Positions 1-10,900 of a stretch of 64,000 bases of DNA are shown here, one piece after another. Source of the stretch: Tubulanus polymorphus (Eukaryota; Nemertea; Palaeonemertea; Tubulaniformes; Tubulanidae); assembly GCF_964204645.1 (NCBI RefSeq), contig NC_134028.1, positions 6,360,501-6,424,500 of the forward strand, in the 5' to 3' direction. The position numbers and the translations under genes were made by a program. The notes under the pieces were generated by a model, which saw nothing but the letters and a program-made list of their open reading frames with translations, was not told the origin of the DNA and made no database searches. The first letter of the stretch is position 1. Every line of letters begins with the position of its first letter.

Positions 1-772
1 ATGATAGAAAAATACATAGCAATTTTTTTTTTGCTAGTGCCAAACGGGGTCGGATCACAAGGGTTATGACACGCCATTTAAGGGTATTTTTGATAAATAA
101 AAATTTGGAGGCATTCTAGCAATTGAAGCGTTGCTTTTGAAAATTCACGGATTGCTGAGAAGCATTGGAGGTACAGTGGAAGCTCGTTATAACGAACTCG
201 GATACAATGATTCATCGGATATAACAAATATAGAATTTCGTCCCAAGTAAGACAATTTAATTTATTTCATACTGGATATAACGAACTATCAGTTATAAAG
301 AACATATTTTCTGGTCCCATGCAGTTCATTGTAACGAGGTCCGGCACTGTATTTCCAAGAAGAAAACATTTCCTTATCCAACATATTATGCAAGTGTAGT
401 TAATAATAAGATTCCACATAAGGCAGTTAAAAGTTTAACAAATTTATGCAGAAAAGGGCGAGAGAATATAGTTGAGGGTCTTGTATAAGGCCGACAAGAC
501 CCCCTGGACTCGCACTTGCCAAATATGCAGCAAACATCAGGCCAAAATTAAAAGATAAGAATCAAATCATTTTAATTAACCTTAATAAAATTAATGCTGC
601 AATTTACACATTTTGATATAAATAATTCAAATTGTTTCAAATGAATAGTTCACAGTTCTTGACCAGCACAGCTTAATTACAGAACAATTAACTAGCCTAT
701 CAAGTTACTTAATTTTTGTTGTTCGATTTGTACACCGAATTTCAGCGAATCTCCGCCTTTACATTCAAACAT
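1..772. other. Non-coding flank downstream of SAMD8, with a foldback repeat
   Basis: No coding exon is visible here. The stretch lies 3' of the minus-strand SAMD8 gene, so the part just below 773 is probably its 3' UTR. Positions 172-351 hold a foldback repeat that is listed separately. The rest is AT-rich and shows no further recognisable structure. Confidence 0.5.
172..351. repeat. Foldback repeat with TACAGTGG ends (copy 1)
   Basis: The left end starts TACAGTGGAAGCTCGTT and the right end is a diverged reverse complement, AACGAGGTCCGGCACTGTA. The same end sequence flanks the element at 5563-5728, so this is a dispersed family. The outermost TA on each side would fit the TA target duplication of Tc1/mariner-type non-autonomous elements (inference). 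There is no coding capacity. Confidence 0.6.
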
Positions 773-3752
773 CTAATCATATTTTTGCCGTGTGCCAAAG
801 CCGCGTTTACTCGAGAACGATTGTTTGAACGACCGTGGCCACGGCAACGGCCACTCGTACTCGTTTGGCACGATGCCGTCGCACTTCGACTCGAAAAACG
901 AAAACAGCGGGAACCAGATGCGCGTGCGGCGGCGGTCGCGTTGCATCAACGACCGATTGTTGGCGAGCGTGTGATAGTACAGGAACAGACGCGACGTGAT
1001 GTAGAACGCGATGAACACGTCGATCGAGTAGTGCTCGTGCGCGGCCAATATGAAAAATATACCAAACAAATTCAACACCCACGACGACGTGTGTATAAAG
1101 ATCAAACCAGACGGACAATCTGAAAAAAATAAACAAAAACCAGAAAATTAGCCAGATGCGCACAACAGTCGGAAAACATGTCAGTCAGGGACAGATCTTA
1201 GTGCACATGGTGACTTTATCAAGACAAGTATAAAAAGGGGCATACGAAAGGGTTCACCCAGCACTGGAAGTGGTTGTCTCCACCAGTGATCTCCGTCGCT
1301 CTACGATCCTAGTGTAACCAACTGTGGTACATCAGACACTAAGGTTCTTGGTGAAACGAAAGGGGCATATTTTCAGACTGATTTCAAAGTTGTAAAATCT
1401 ATTTTCAATAATCTATTTTTCAAACAATTACAACAAAGTACAAGTTGGTAGTCGTCCCCTTCTCGTTGAATGTTCAACTAGCTATAAACATTTTTGCCGA
1501 TGAAGGGCATTTAAAAATTTCCGACAGCCAAAATCCAAGATAGAAACACGGTATTTTACATTTGAGGTTGACCCAGTGTAAAACACAGAGAGGATGGTGA
1601 AATATTTTTTGTTTCATGATTTTTCCACATATTTATGCATAATAAAAGTAACCACAGAAGTAGCTGAATCCAGATCATTTGGAGCTGATGATATTAATCC
1701 GAAGTATGCAAAAATCTGAACGAAAAATAATATTCAAGTAGATTATATAATATATGGGCATGAAAACTACTGAGTCTTATGCATGTAGAAGGGTAATATA
1801 TCAACTTACATTCGGTAATGAAGAAGTTGAAAAGCGTTAATAGAACAGTATGTCCGCTAAACATATAATCCCCGCAACTTCTTACACCCTGTAAACTCAT
1901 ACCGAGTCCTTTAAGTATCACAAATGCTTTTTTCAGTTGTTCCTGGATTGTACCATATGACTGAAATATATACAGAAAATCAAATCAAATTACGTTACTT
2001 GTAGGTATAAAAATTGTTTTCCCATTACCGAGTATACAAGGTTAAAAAAATTTAGTTTTAATTGCTGAGCTTTTCGAAAACAGAAATGCAGTTGCAAATA
2101 GCTGATTTTCAAATAGGCAATTTTTTACCCCCTTTCCATTCGAGGATGCATACTGTTTGTGTGAACATCCCTTAAAAGTGATAGCAATTAAATAGAATAT
2201 CTAATAAAGAGTTTTGATGAGACAGGGGTCATGGCTCTGCCATTGTTAATCATAAAACATTATTCGTATACAGCAGTACGCCTTGCCCAACTTGAAAACT
2301 TTGCTTGAAATATACATAGACCACGGATATTTCAGGTATATCAAACTTCAATATCGGGTAGATTTTTTAGACATCATTCATTTCACTGAACGTAAATGTT
2401 GACGTTACAGTGGGTGTTCACCTTTGATAAAACACAATATCCGTGTTGAGACGATAATATCACGAGAATCCCACAATGAAGACGAGAAAATAATTAAGTC
2501 CGAAAATGTTTCCTTGAGCTAGTAGATAATTCAACGTTTCGACTATAAACTAATAGGCCTAGTCATTTTCATGAATACTGTAAGGTGACTATTAGTTTAT
2601 AGTCAAAACGTTGTATAAACTACCAGCTCAAGGAAACATTTTCGGACTTAATATCATTTTTTTTCATCTTAATTATGGGATATTCTCGTTATACTGAGGG
2701 AGTATCATATTTTCAACTTACGCGAGCTTCACATTGTAAATGTATGCCGGGTACCGATAATGAGGTAATCAACATCGTAACGCATCGCAATAGAAATACA
2801 GTGCCGCTTAATGAGAACATACGACGCATTAAAATGAACCTACAAAATGTTCGAGAAACAAGTCGAATGAAAAAATACAGAACTTCATAAAAATGAGAGA
2901 AAAGCACACAATGGCTTAGGAATTCAACCATTAGTTTGGTGTTCAACCTACTTTAGAGCAGTCAATAGAATTGTATGGACAATAGAATATCCAAATTCCC
3001 TGAGTTTTCCAGGTTTTTATTCGGGAATTTGTCAAATTCCCGAATTTTCCTAGATTATTCTGATTCCCTGAGATTTCTGGGTCCTCCCCCTTAAAACACA
3101 TAAACCTTAAACGCTCTTCTCACCTATGTTTATGAAAAAATAATATAGAGCACCACATGAAACCGAGAATTAAAGCTGACAGTTCGGCGAGTTCGAACGC
3201 CCATGGAATGTAAGGTAAACTATCCAGTATGATATCGGGCAACGGCGGATACTTATTCATATCCGGCACGCGATCGTGTACGATCACCATCACGAACGAC
3301 GTCAACATGAATACCAAAAATCCGTACATGAAACTCAACGCCGTCTTCCACAATTCGGGATCGAGCGTCCGCGACGTCGTGCCCGGTCGGTCGTTGATTG
3401 CGGCGACTTCGTCCTCGAACAACTCGCCGAACAGAGATCCGTTCGTCGTCGTCATCGTCGGCGAGACGCTTGGTCGACGACTCGCAACGCCGATATCTAA
3501 TTGTTGGCACGATTCGCTGTTCAGTTTCTGCAGCTTCCAAATGCACAACATCAGTTTTTTAATGTCGCCCAACACGGGTAGTTGCAACGGCGGTTTTCGC
3601 AAGTCCGATTCGGTCAACATCAACAGCGACGTTCCGTCGACATCGTGTTGGTTACAAAACAGGTCGACGTATCGAGAGAAATTATTTTCGACGAGCCACT
3701 TGGAGACGTCATCGGTCGTCCAGTTAACGACGTTCTCCTCATCCCTAATCAT
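773..3752 (-). CDS. SAMD8: Sphingomyelin synthase-related protein (ceramide phosphoethanolamine synthase type)
   Basis: Coding exons on the minus strand are 3752-3124, 2839-2722, 1960-1810 and 1119-773. All junctions are GT-AG and keep phase, giving 414 aa (human SAMD8 is about 415). The ATG at 3752 starts [11 protein letters not shown]; an acceptor at 3781 implies an upstream non-coding exon. A SAM domain covers about residues 8-77, followed by a multi-pass membrane region. The family's catalytic residues are present: His286 in [11 protein letters not shown], then His329 and Asp333 in HEHYSIDVF, with the same spacing as in human SMSr. Known family role: an ER-membrane enzyme moving a phosphoethanolamine head group to ceramide, with a part in ceramide sensing. 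The SAM domain separates it from SMS1/SMS2-type synthases that lack it. Intron 2 carries a foldback element. The exon 3-4 junction recreates a Tyr codon (ITEY), which supports the model. Confidence 0.95.
2493..2652. repeat. Palindromic foldback (MITE-like) in SAMD8 intron 2
   Basis: The ends are ATTAAGTCCGAAAATG and its reverse complement CATTTTCGGACTTAAT. The complementarity runs about 60 bases into each arm, including a shared CTATAAACTAATAG block, and leaves a short centre. There is no coding capacity. It lies wholly inside the intron between SAMD8 exons 2 and 3. Confidence 0.75.
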
Positions 3753-5562
3753 CGGTGCTTTATTCGACGCTTTTCGGGGCCTGAAAAATTTGAGATAAAC
3801 AAAATTCACTTAAAATACCTAGAACTTGCTGACTAACATGATTGAAAACCTGAAAGAAGAATCATCCAGTAGGCAGCTTGCAGGGGCAGATCCGGGAGAC
3901 TCGTACAAGTCCATCAAGATATTCTGAGTGCTCATTTTTCGTTTTGTCAATAAAGATAATTGGCGCACTTCAGTGCAGGAATACACTTAAAATTGCCATT
4001 TTGGGATAAAGTCATTGGTATAAAGTCCTTCGAAATTAGCCTCTGGATCCGTCCCTCGCTTGTAACTGCATGTGTTGGATTAATACCAGTTTTTTAATAA
4101 TTTGAATGCCCATTTATCGTCTATAGGCTGAACTTAACGTTCTTCGCATCATGCTGCATGTACCTGGTATACGAAAAGTGAAATTGAAATTTGTCAACCA
4201 TCACTAACCTCGTCACAAGGCATTTGATTAATAGCAAGATACACGGCAAAATTCCGCTGATTGTATATACGAAATACATAACTAACAACAGACTTGTTCA
4301 TTTGTAATAGAATCCTTATAGTGTCTATGCGTTATGAACTGGTAGATATGCAAATCAATGCTCTAATAACGAAAAATCAAACTCAATTTAAAACGACAGC
4401 TGGTAATAATAAACTGCGGACTACCGTTTGCAATGGTACCCTCAGCTGAGAATACGATCATAAGGGCAACTATGTATTCCGTCTAAACTTATTCACAACC
4501 GGGGCTGCATATATGCAAAGCAGGGATTTGGTATTTTTTGGATGAAAAAACTGGTGGATAGGAGCAGCTGTGCTTTAAATGACTAGTCTATATACAGGTG
4601 TGCAGTTTGTTTAGAAATAAGTGCCTAGAATTTCCGCTGTAAATTGTTGTTGCCCGTGCACCAAGGTAAAATGTATAGATTTTTGTTGACAAATAAAGCG
4701 TCAACTGTGGTAATTCAGTTCAAATAATGCAACAGAGAAGTACTTGACTGAAGGAAGTGTCAGCATGTGGAAAACACATATGCTCGTATGATTTTATAGA
4801 TACAGAAAAGAGTATAAAATCAAAATATCTATTCTACAAGGCCGACAGACAGAAGCATTCTCATATTGGTCGTGCCATCCTTTCGCGTATAGCCACGATT
4901 TCCGTGCACTGGGTATCGGACCCTCCCCAAAACTTTTTTTGACAATTACATACATCGGGAAGATGGTATTTCACAACTTCAGAATGGATTTGCCCTTAGC
5001 AGGGTTCCTGCAGTGGTTTTATCCCAAATTTGCTGAAATTTTCTCTGAATCCAGATCTCAATTTTACCGATCCGAAATTCAGATCTTTGCCAAAAATGTT
5101 ATTGTCGGGAAACAGGGTTTTTAGCCCTCAAGCCCTGACAGCCAATATCAGGCTCGAATTTCAAGCCTCAGAATTCAGACCAAAAATGACCTTTTTGCCA
5201 CAAATACATCACAGGACATTCATCTTGAGTCCGATTGATCAAATCTTTCTTACGATGATGAAACAGGCCTACAAATGAAACATGATTGATTTAAATCCTG
5301 CAGGGAGTTTGAAATTCCCTGATCCGCAGGAAACCTGCCATATACACTAAATTCGAATCAATGCAATAAAACCAATGTGCTACAGAATGTAATCAGCAAA
5401 ATTATCGGTCCGACAAATTACGCCGGCTCTATTCAACATACATAGGACCTAGCATACCAGGGCTCAATTTTGGCAATACTAAAGGGTCAGATTTTTGTTG
5501 GGATACCCCGGGTACTAATAATTGAAATGAAACTATCCCAGCAGGATACAAGAACTTCCTGA

Positions 5563-5728
5563 TACAGTGGAACCTCGTTGCAACTAACTTCACTAGACCA
5601 AAAAATCTATTAGTTTATATCTTGTCCGAAAATGATTAAATTCACTTACTTGGGACACACACAATATTATATTAGTAATATCATATGAATCGTTGTACCT
5701 GACTTTGTTCTAACGAGGTTCCACTGTA
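5563..5728. repeat. Foldback repeat with TACAGTGG ends (copy 2)
   Basis: The terminal inverted repeats TACAGTGGAACCTCGTT and AACGAGGTTCCACTGTA are perfect over 17 bases. The interior is about 130 bases, AT-rich and non-coding. It shares its ends with the copy at 172-351. The outermost bases on each side are TA, as expected if a TA target was duplicated. Confidence 0.8.
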
Positions 5729-6359
5729 TAACAATTCGAAGATTCAATCCTCTCCTGTGTTTATTGATTACAAACTTGAAGCTAAGGTAAACTGGCATAC
5801 CAAACTTTGAGGCGGCGGGATACACTCAAATCCGAAGCACTGCTATTATTTGTCAAAGAAGATTTATCAGATTACATTAATGTTTCAGTGTCTTAGTTAT
5901 ATGAAATATAACATTAACTGAAAAAACATCTAAAACACTTCAAATTTTCCTTGGGAGAGGACCTCCAAACCCCGGCAGTGGACTGCTGGATGCCGTTATC
6001 AAATATGTTTAGGCCTATCATTTGGCAGCACCTTTGGCCGTTATCTAAATTCACACCCACGCAAAATAGAGGCTGCATACAGTAATGATGAGGTCAGCAT
6101 AGCTTCCACCAGCTGGAAGGAATTCTATTACTAAATCAAGCTTTGACAAATGACCTGCAAGAGGACTGCGTGTGGTGTGTGGTGGAGAATAGCTGCTGCT
6201 GTGCTGCCTTCTACCCTAAGTCCTCGTTTTTTTTTGGTGTCGTGTGTCCTGCCCATGAATTGAATGAATGCGCATGTGCGAAAAGCTATCATTATAGTAC
6301 TCTATCTGCAATATGCTATCTCCTTAAAACTTTATATCGATCCTCCCTTGGTGGGGTCT

Positions 6360-6436
6360 CTGACCAACTGTGCAACAACGATATCTCCTGGACTCGTGGA
6401 GGCATGCGGTGCCATTGGGTTCGAGTCCCAGCCAAA
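6360..6436 (+). repeat. tRNA-derived SINE-like fragment
   Basis: A perfect RNA polymerase III B box, GGTTCGAGTCC, lies at 6418-6428 inside a plausible T-arm (TTGGG pairing with CCCAG). The A-box and D-arm part upstream does not fold as a normal tRNA. A degenerate tRNA-derived repeat is therefore more likely than a working tRNA gene. Confidence 0.5.
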
Positions 6437-6598
6437 GGGGAATAAGTTAATGGAACACTACCTTTGTTGTATATCATTTGTCAATGTCATCAATGTCAAT
6501 GTTAACCGATTGTCAAAAGTGTCAGTTTTCGTCATCATCGTTTTAGCAAATAGTATCCTGTGTGATTCTTGCTGTGTGTCACAGGGACTTGACACAAC

Positions 6599-6684
6599 AG
6601 GATTTTGACCCCAGTATCCAAGGTACTATATATAAAATTCTTTTTACATATAGTACCAGGCTAGGATACTGGGGTCAAAATCCT
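6599..6684. repeat. 86-bp palindrome
   Basis: The left arm AGGATTTTGACCCCAGTATC is reverse-complementary to the right arm at 6664-6684. An inner pair, GGTACTATA and TATAGTACC, extends the stem. The central loop is AT-rich. There is no coding capacity. It is probably a small foldback element. Confidence 0.75.
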
Positions 6685-7942
6685 TGACCTTGTAGTGTCT
6701 ACTATAGTCTCTGTGTCGTCCTGTGCTGTGCTGTGCTGTGTCGTGTGTGTAGGTGTAGGTGTTACTGCACACTATCAAAATATAGGTTCATGTTCAAGTT
6801 ATCAAATTGACTCAAAAATAGCTTACTTAAGCCTGCAAACCGTACTGTTCTTTTTTCTTAACAAAAAGATAAATCATTCAAATTAAACGCAAAAACTTAC
6901 AAGATTGAGCCTAGGGGTTTTCCAATATTACGTCATCCGTGAAAGGGGATTTCTCCAATTACGGAAAACGGATCGGACTTTCCGTCACGCTTGATTGTTC
7001 TCCAAAAATTTTTTTTTAGATTTAATGGAACGCTTTCTTTGTAAATGGTTATAGAATTTTTAGTTGAAAAAATCTTGAAAAATTATAGATTGTCATTTGA
7101 AGGTTGCTATTCAGGTAATTGGTAATCGATTACGGTTCGGGAGTTTCCGGCAATTTCCGGAACAAACAATGCAGAGCCATCTTCGTATAGCTAATGTGCG
7201 TGGGGTAGCTAGAATTTCGCCGATTAAAACTGTATTTTTGGTAAGTCACCAGGTTTTGATCTTAAAGCAATTAGTTCACAGTGAATGATATTCATTGTTA
7301 GTATATTAACGATGGAATTTTGTGGCGCAATATTCATAGATATGCTCAGAAAGTGTACTTATAGAAAATCGAGGAGAGGGGAGCCCGCGGATGATGCAGC
7401 AGATCCAATCAACCATGGCGGCTATCTTGCGATCACTTATTTCCTTTTTTGCTACATCGGCCTCGTTTCATAACCTAATCACCATTAACGCTCATCCATT
7501 TTCCTAAATTTCTAACATTTTTTTTTAGTGTCTGGAGTTTTAGGTGAATAATCTAATATCATATATGGTGAATCAATCAAATCCAAACACCGTGCGTGAT
7601 GATGAAACAATGGTCACTTCTGTCAATACGACATATGGCAATAATAGCCTATGTTAAATCGCTTTTTCGCGCTCTGCCCCCCCCCAACTTTTTTGCTTGC
7701 CTTACCATTCACTCGCAGTTTTGAATTTCAAAGTTACAAGTTTTACCAGTTTTGATGAATTTGAACTTTTATTTTATGAGGCAGCTGCTAGTGCAAGTGA
7801 TAGGAATGTCCAAACAATGGTTTTAGGGTCTCATTTTGTTGGGGACTAAATCAAACAATATTTAGTAATCCTTGTAATTAATGATCATCGATTGATTGTA
7901 GGTAGGCTGCCTGGAAGTAGGGAGCGAACGGAAATCGTAATC

Positions 7943-10900
7943 ATGTCAGAGTTTAACAAACTAACAGTTGCGCAACTGAAGGAAGAATGTACCAAGCTAG
8001 GTATTAGTATAGTTGGTAACAAAAAGAAAGCTGACTTTGTCGCCCTTCTTGAGAATCGAAAAACTAGTAAGTCCGCTTGTGATGAGCAATTTTCTAATCT
8101 CGTGAATTGTTTCGTTACAACGTGGAACACAGGCACAAACATCGCTATTCACTTAGGTGTAGGTTTGGTCATTTTCAATCGTTTGAAATTGATTCTAACC
8201 TGTTAGTATGATATGCATCTGGACAGAACCTAATCCATTTTAACTAGCGATGGATTGGGTTATTCCATTGAGCAGGTTGGCTACTGACCTGAAAAATTCA
8301 GGGAATTTTCTTCTAAGAATTTCAGGGACTGTACATGACTGTATTAATTGATTGGATTCTTAGCAGATTTCAGTAGGGGAAATAAATGGGCATCTCGGGA
8401 AAAAGCAAGTCAAATGAAATAAGCCACCCTGATGAATGATTTATTTTGAGGGAATGATGAATTTTAATTCAATTGCCTAGTGGATATCGGTGATTGCCAT
8501 AGGGGAAGAATCCTCAATTGCCATAGCTGCATTGCTAGTTCCCTTTTCTGAAATTTCACGGCTATCTATATTCTATTGCAGAAGATGCTGAAGCATCAGC
8601 CCAGCAAGAGCAGGAGCAGGCTGAAGAGGAGCTGTTAGGTGACGCCGGTGGTGAACCGGACGAGCAGCCGGGCGATGAGGAATGTTTAGACGATGGTAAC
8701 GTCGACGGAATTAAGGAAGAGGAGGCTGATGAACAGGAGGAGGAAGAAGAGGATGCTACTGCAAATGGAAGTGAAGAACAAACTGAAGAAACCCTGGTTA
8801 GTGATAGATTCAACAAGGTCTATATTGCTTGTCTCTAAAATCTTAAGAAAAGATTTAGCAACACCCTTTGCAAAAGTGCCTACAGTTCATAGCAAATTTT
8901 CAAAGTGCTACTTTAAACAGTCAAAGATGGGGGAAAGTCAGACTTTTCCCCCATAGGGCATAGCTGTCTTTCAAAGGATGCCCATAATCCCAAAAGAAAA
9001 ATTCAAGTTTATGTCTGGTACAGTAATTCATAAACTTGGAAATCTTGTGAAATTTATAATTCGTTGAGTTTGAATCTTACGAATTTGGAAATTTATTGAT
9101 TTTGAATTTCATAGAAATTGTTGATTTTGCTCGATGTCGATTAATCTGTTCGACTAACGCGGTAATGTTCGTTTTTCAGGTAGATACCGAGGAGGTCGAA
9201 GCTGAGGCGGAAGGTGATGGGGATGCTGAGGCGGACGACACGATGATGTCGGCGAAATCTGAACCGGACGCCGCCGAATTGGGCGACGAAGAAGAAAAGA
9301 AACCGGTCGCGAAGAAACCGGACTCCGGATATAAAAAGAAGATCGAGCTGCCCGAGGGTGTGCCTGATTTACCGAGCTACTCTTCGATTCAAGAAGGTAT
9401 CCAATCCGATAGGAGTTGAAATCAAATAACATCGTTGCAGCAGTATTTATTACCTTGGAAGAAGCTGGTCTTTTTATAAAACAGGGTTTTGGAATGGGAA
9501 TTTTTTTCCAGGCCATGGATCAGCTATGGATATTTTGCTTTTCTCTATGGTTATGGAAAGTTACAGAAAATTAGAAAAAAGTCTCAAAAATAAGATTCTC
9601 CTTGAATTTTAGGCTGTGTGCCTTAGTATGACCTTTGTGAGAACCATTAAGTCGATGTTATAGAAAATTGGCCCTTACCGGTATTTACTTTGAATCGGCC
9701 TACATTGCCTGTTCTCTAAGTTGGGGGTGTGTAACTTAGGGGCATGGAAAATGAAATTGGGAAAACCGTTTAGGAGACCTGTTAAAAAGCTTGGTTTGAC
9801 TGGAGGCTCCAAGTGCAAGCTTCCCACAGTCACATGGTTCTCACACATGGAAATTGGGAAAAACCTGGGGATTTTGAAATAATAATTCCCAGTTTGAAAA
9901 TATTTGGGAATTTGAGAAATTTTCCTCTAATCAGGGATAAATTTGGGAAATTCATTTACATTTCACGTAATGCATTTGCCAAGGGAACTTTTTTCTGCAA
10001 TTTTCTGGACAATAACCTTTATCACCCAGTGTTGCCACTAAAATGTTGACTGTAGCATGATGGTATCACTTCTTTTCATCTTCAAAATCATGAAAAACTT
10101 TAGGAATTTTCAATTCATGTAACTGTGGGAGGAACTATGCGAGTATTATGAGTTTGGTTATATTCATTTGTAGCTCGTATCGCCGAGACGCGAATGCGAA
10201 CGGTCATCGTTTACCCGATGAACATCGAGGACATGTCGAACGTCGAATTGCAAACGATGCTCGAAAAAGCTCAACATTTCATGGTGAAATTCGTGCTCGA
10301 TGTCGAAAAGAAGAAAAAGGGGTAAGTATGAATGTTATGAACGATCGACTTCAGAGTAGCCGGGTTCGATTCGATGGATGATATGGAAATGTTGAAAAAT
10401 GATATCGAATTAAGTGAATGCATGCAGAATTTGTGGTTCGTTCTTAAGAAATTTACTATCTTCATATTTTAGAATTCATGTGGTCGTTTTAAAGCTAATT
10501 TCTGGGAGATTAAGTTGACATTTTTACGACAAGAGACCTTACCCAAGAACAATGATTTCATAATGATTAAGACCATTATCTAACTGTTCTCTTACAACTA
10601 TGATAGAATGTTTCCTAGGTAACCTGTTTATTTCTGTTTCGACGGGTAAATTCGTAAACTCTCCTTGATATTAATTATTAAAACCTTAATGATGGATACG
10701 GTCTCCGTTAGTTGTTGATAGGCACTCTAGTAGAATCGTAGATAAGTTTGGTCGTCTTGAGCTTGTATGGTAATGTTATATTCTCTTTCAGGTTCATTCG
10801 GAAAATCACTATTCATATATTCATTCATTCCTCACCCTAGAATCCGCCCTGTTTTCTTCATCTCTCCGAAACTGTGCATTGAAACTAACTCGTTCCTCAT

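Larger units (their letters stand above)
3784..7942. other. Intergenic region between the divergent SAMD8 and RNA-binding protein genes
   Basis: No conserved protein is readable in any frame. The short open frames have no recognisable domain. The region should hold the 5' non-coding exons and promoters of both flanking genes, which point away from each other. It also holds a TACAGTGG foldback (5563-5728), a tRNA-like segment (about 6360-6436), a palindrome (6599-6684) and a short TGTGC-type repeat near 6720-6755. Confidence 0.6.

Noticed and set aside
3229-3798. 189-codon plus-strand open frame
   Set aside because: It is antisense to SAMD8 exon 1, whose minus-strand frame has a clear SAM domain; the plus-strand product has no domain.
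6360-6436. Working tRNA gene
   Set aside because: The B box and T-arm are good, but the A box, D-arm and acceptor stem do not form.
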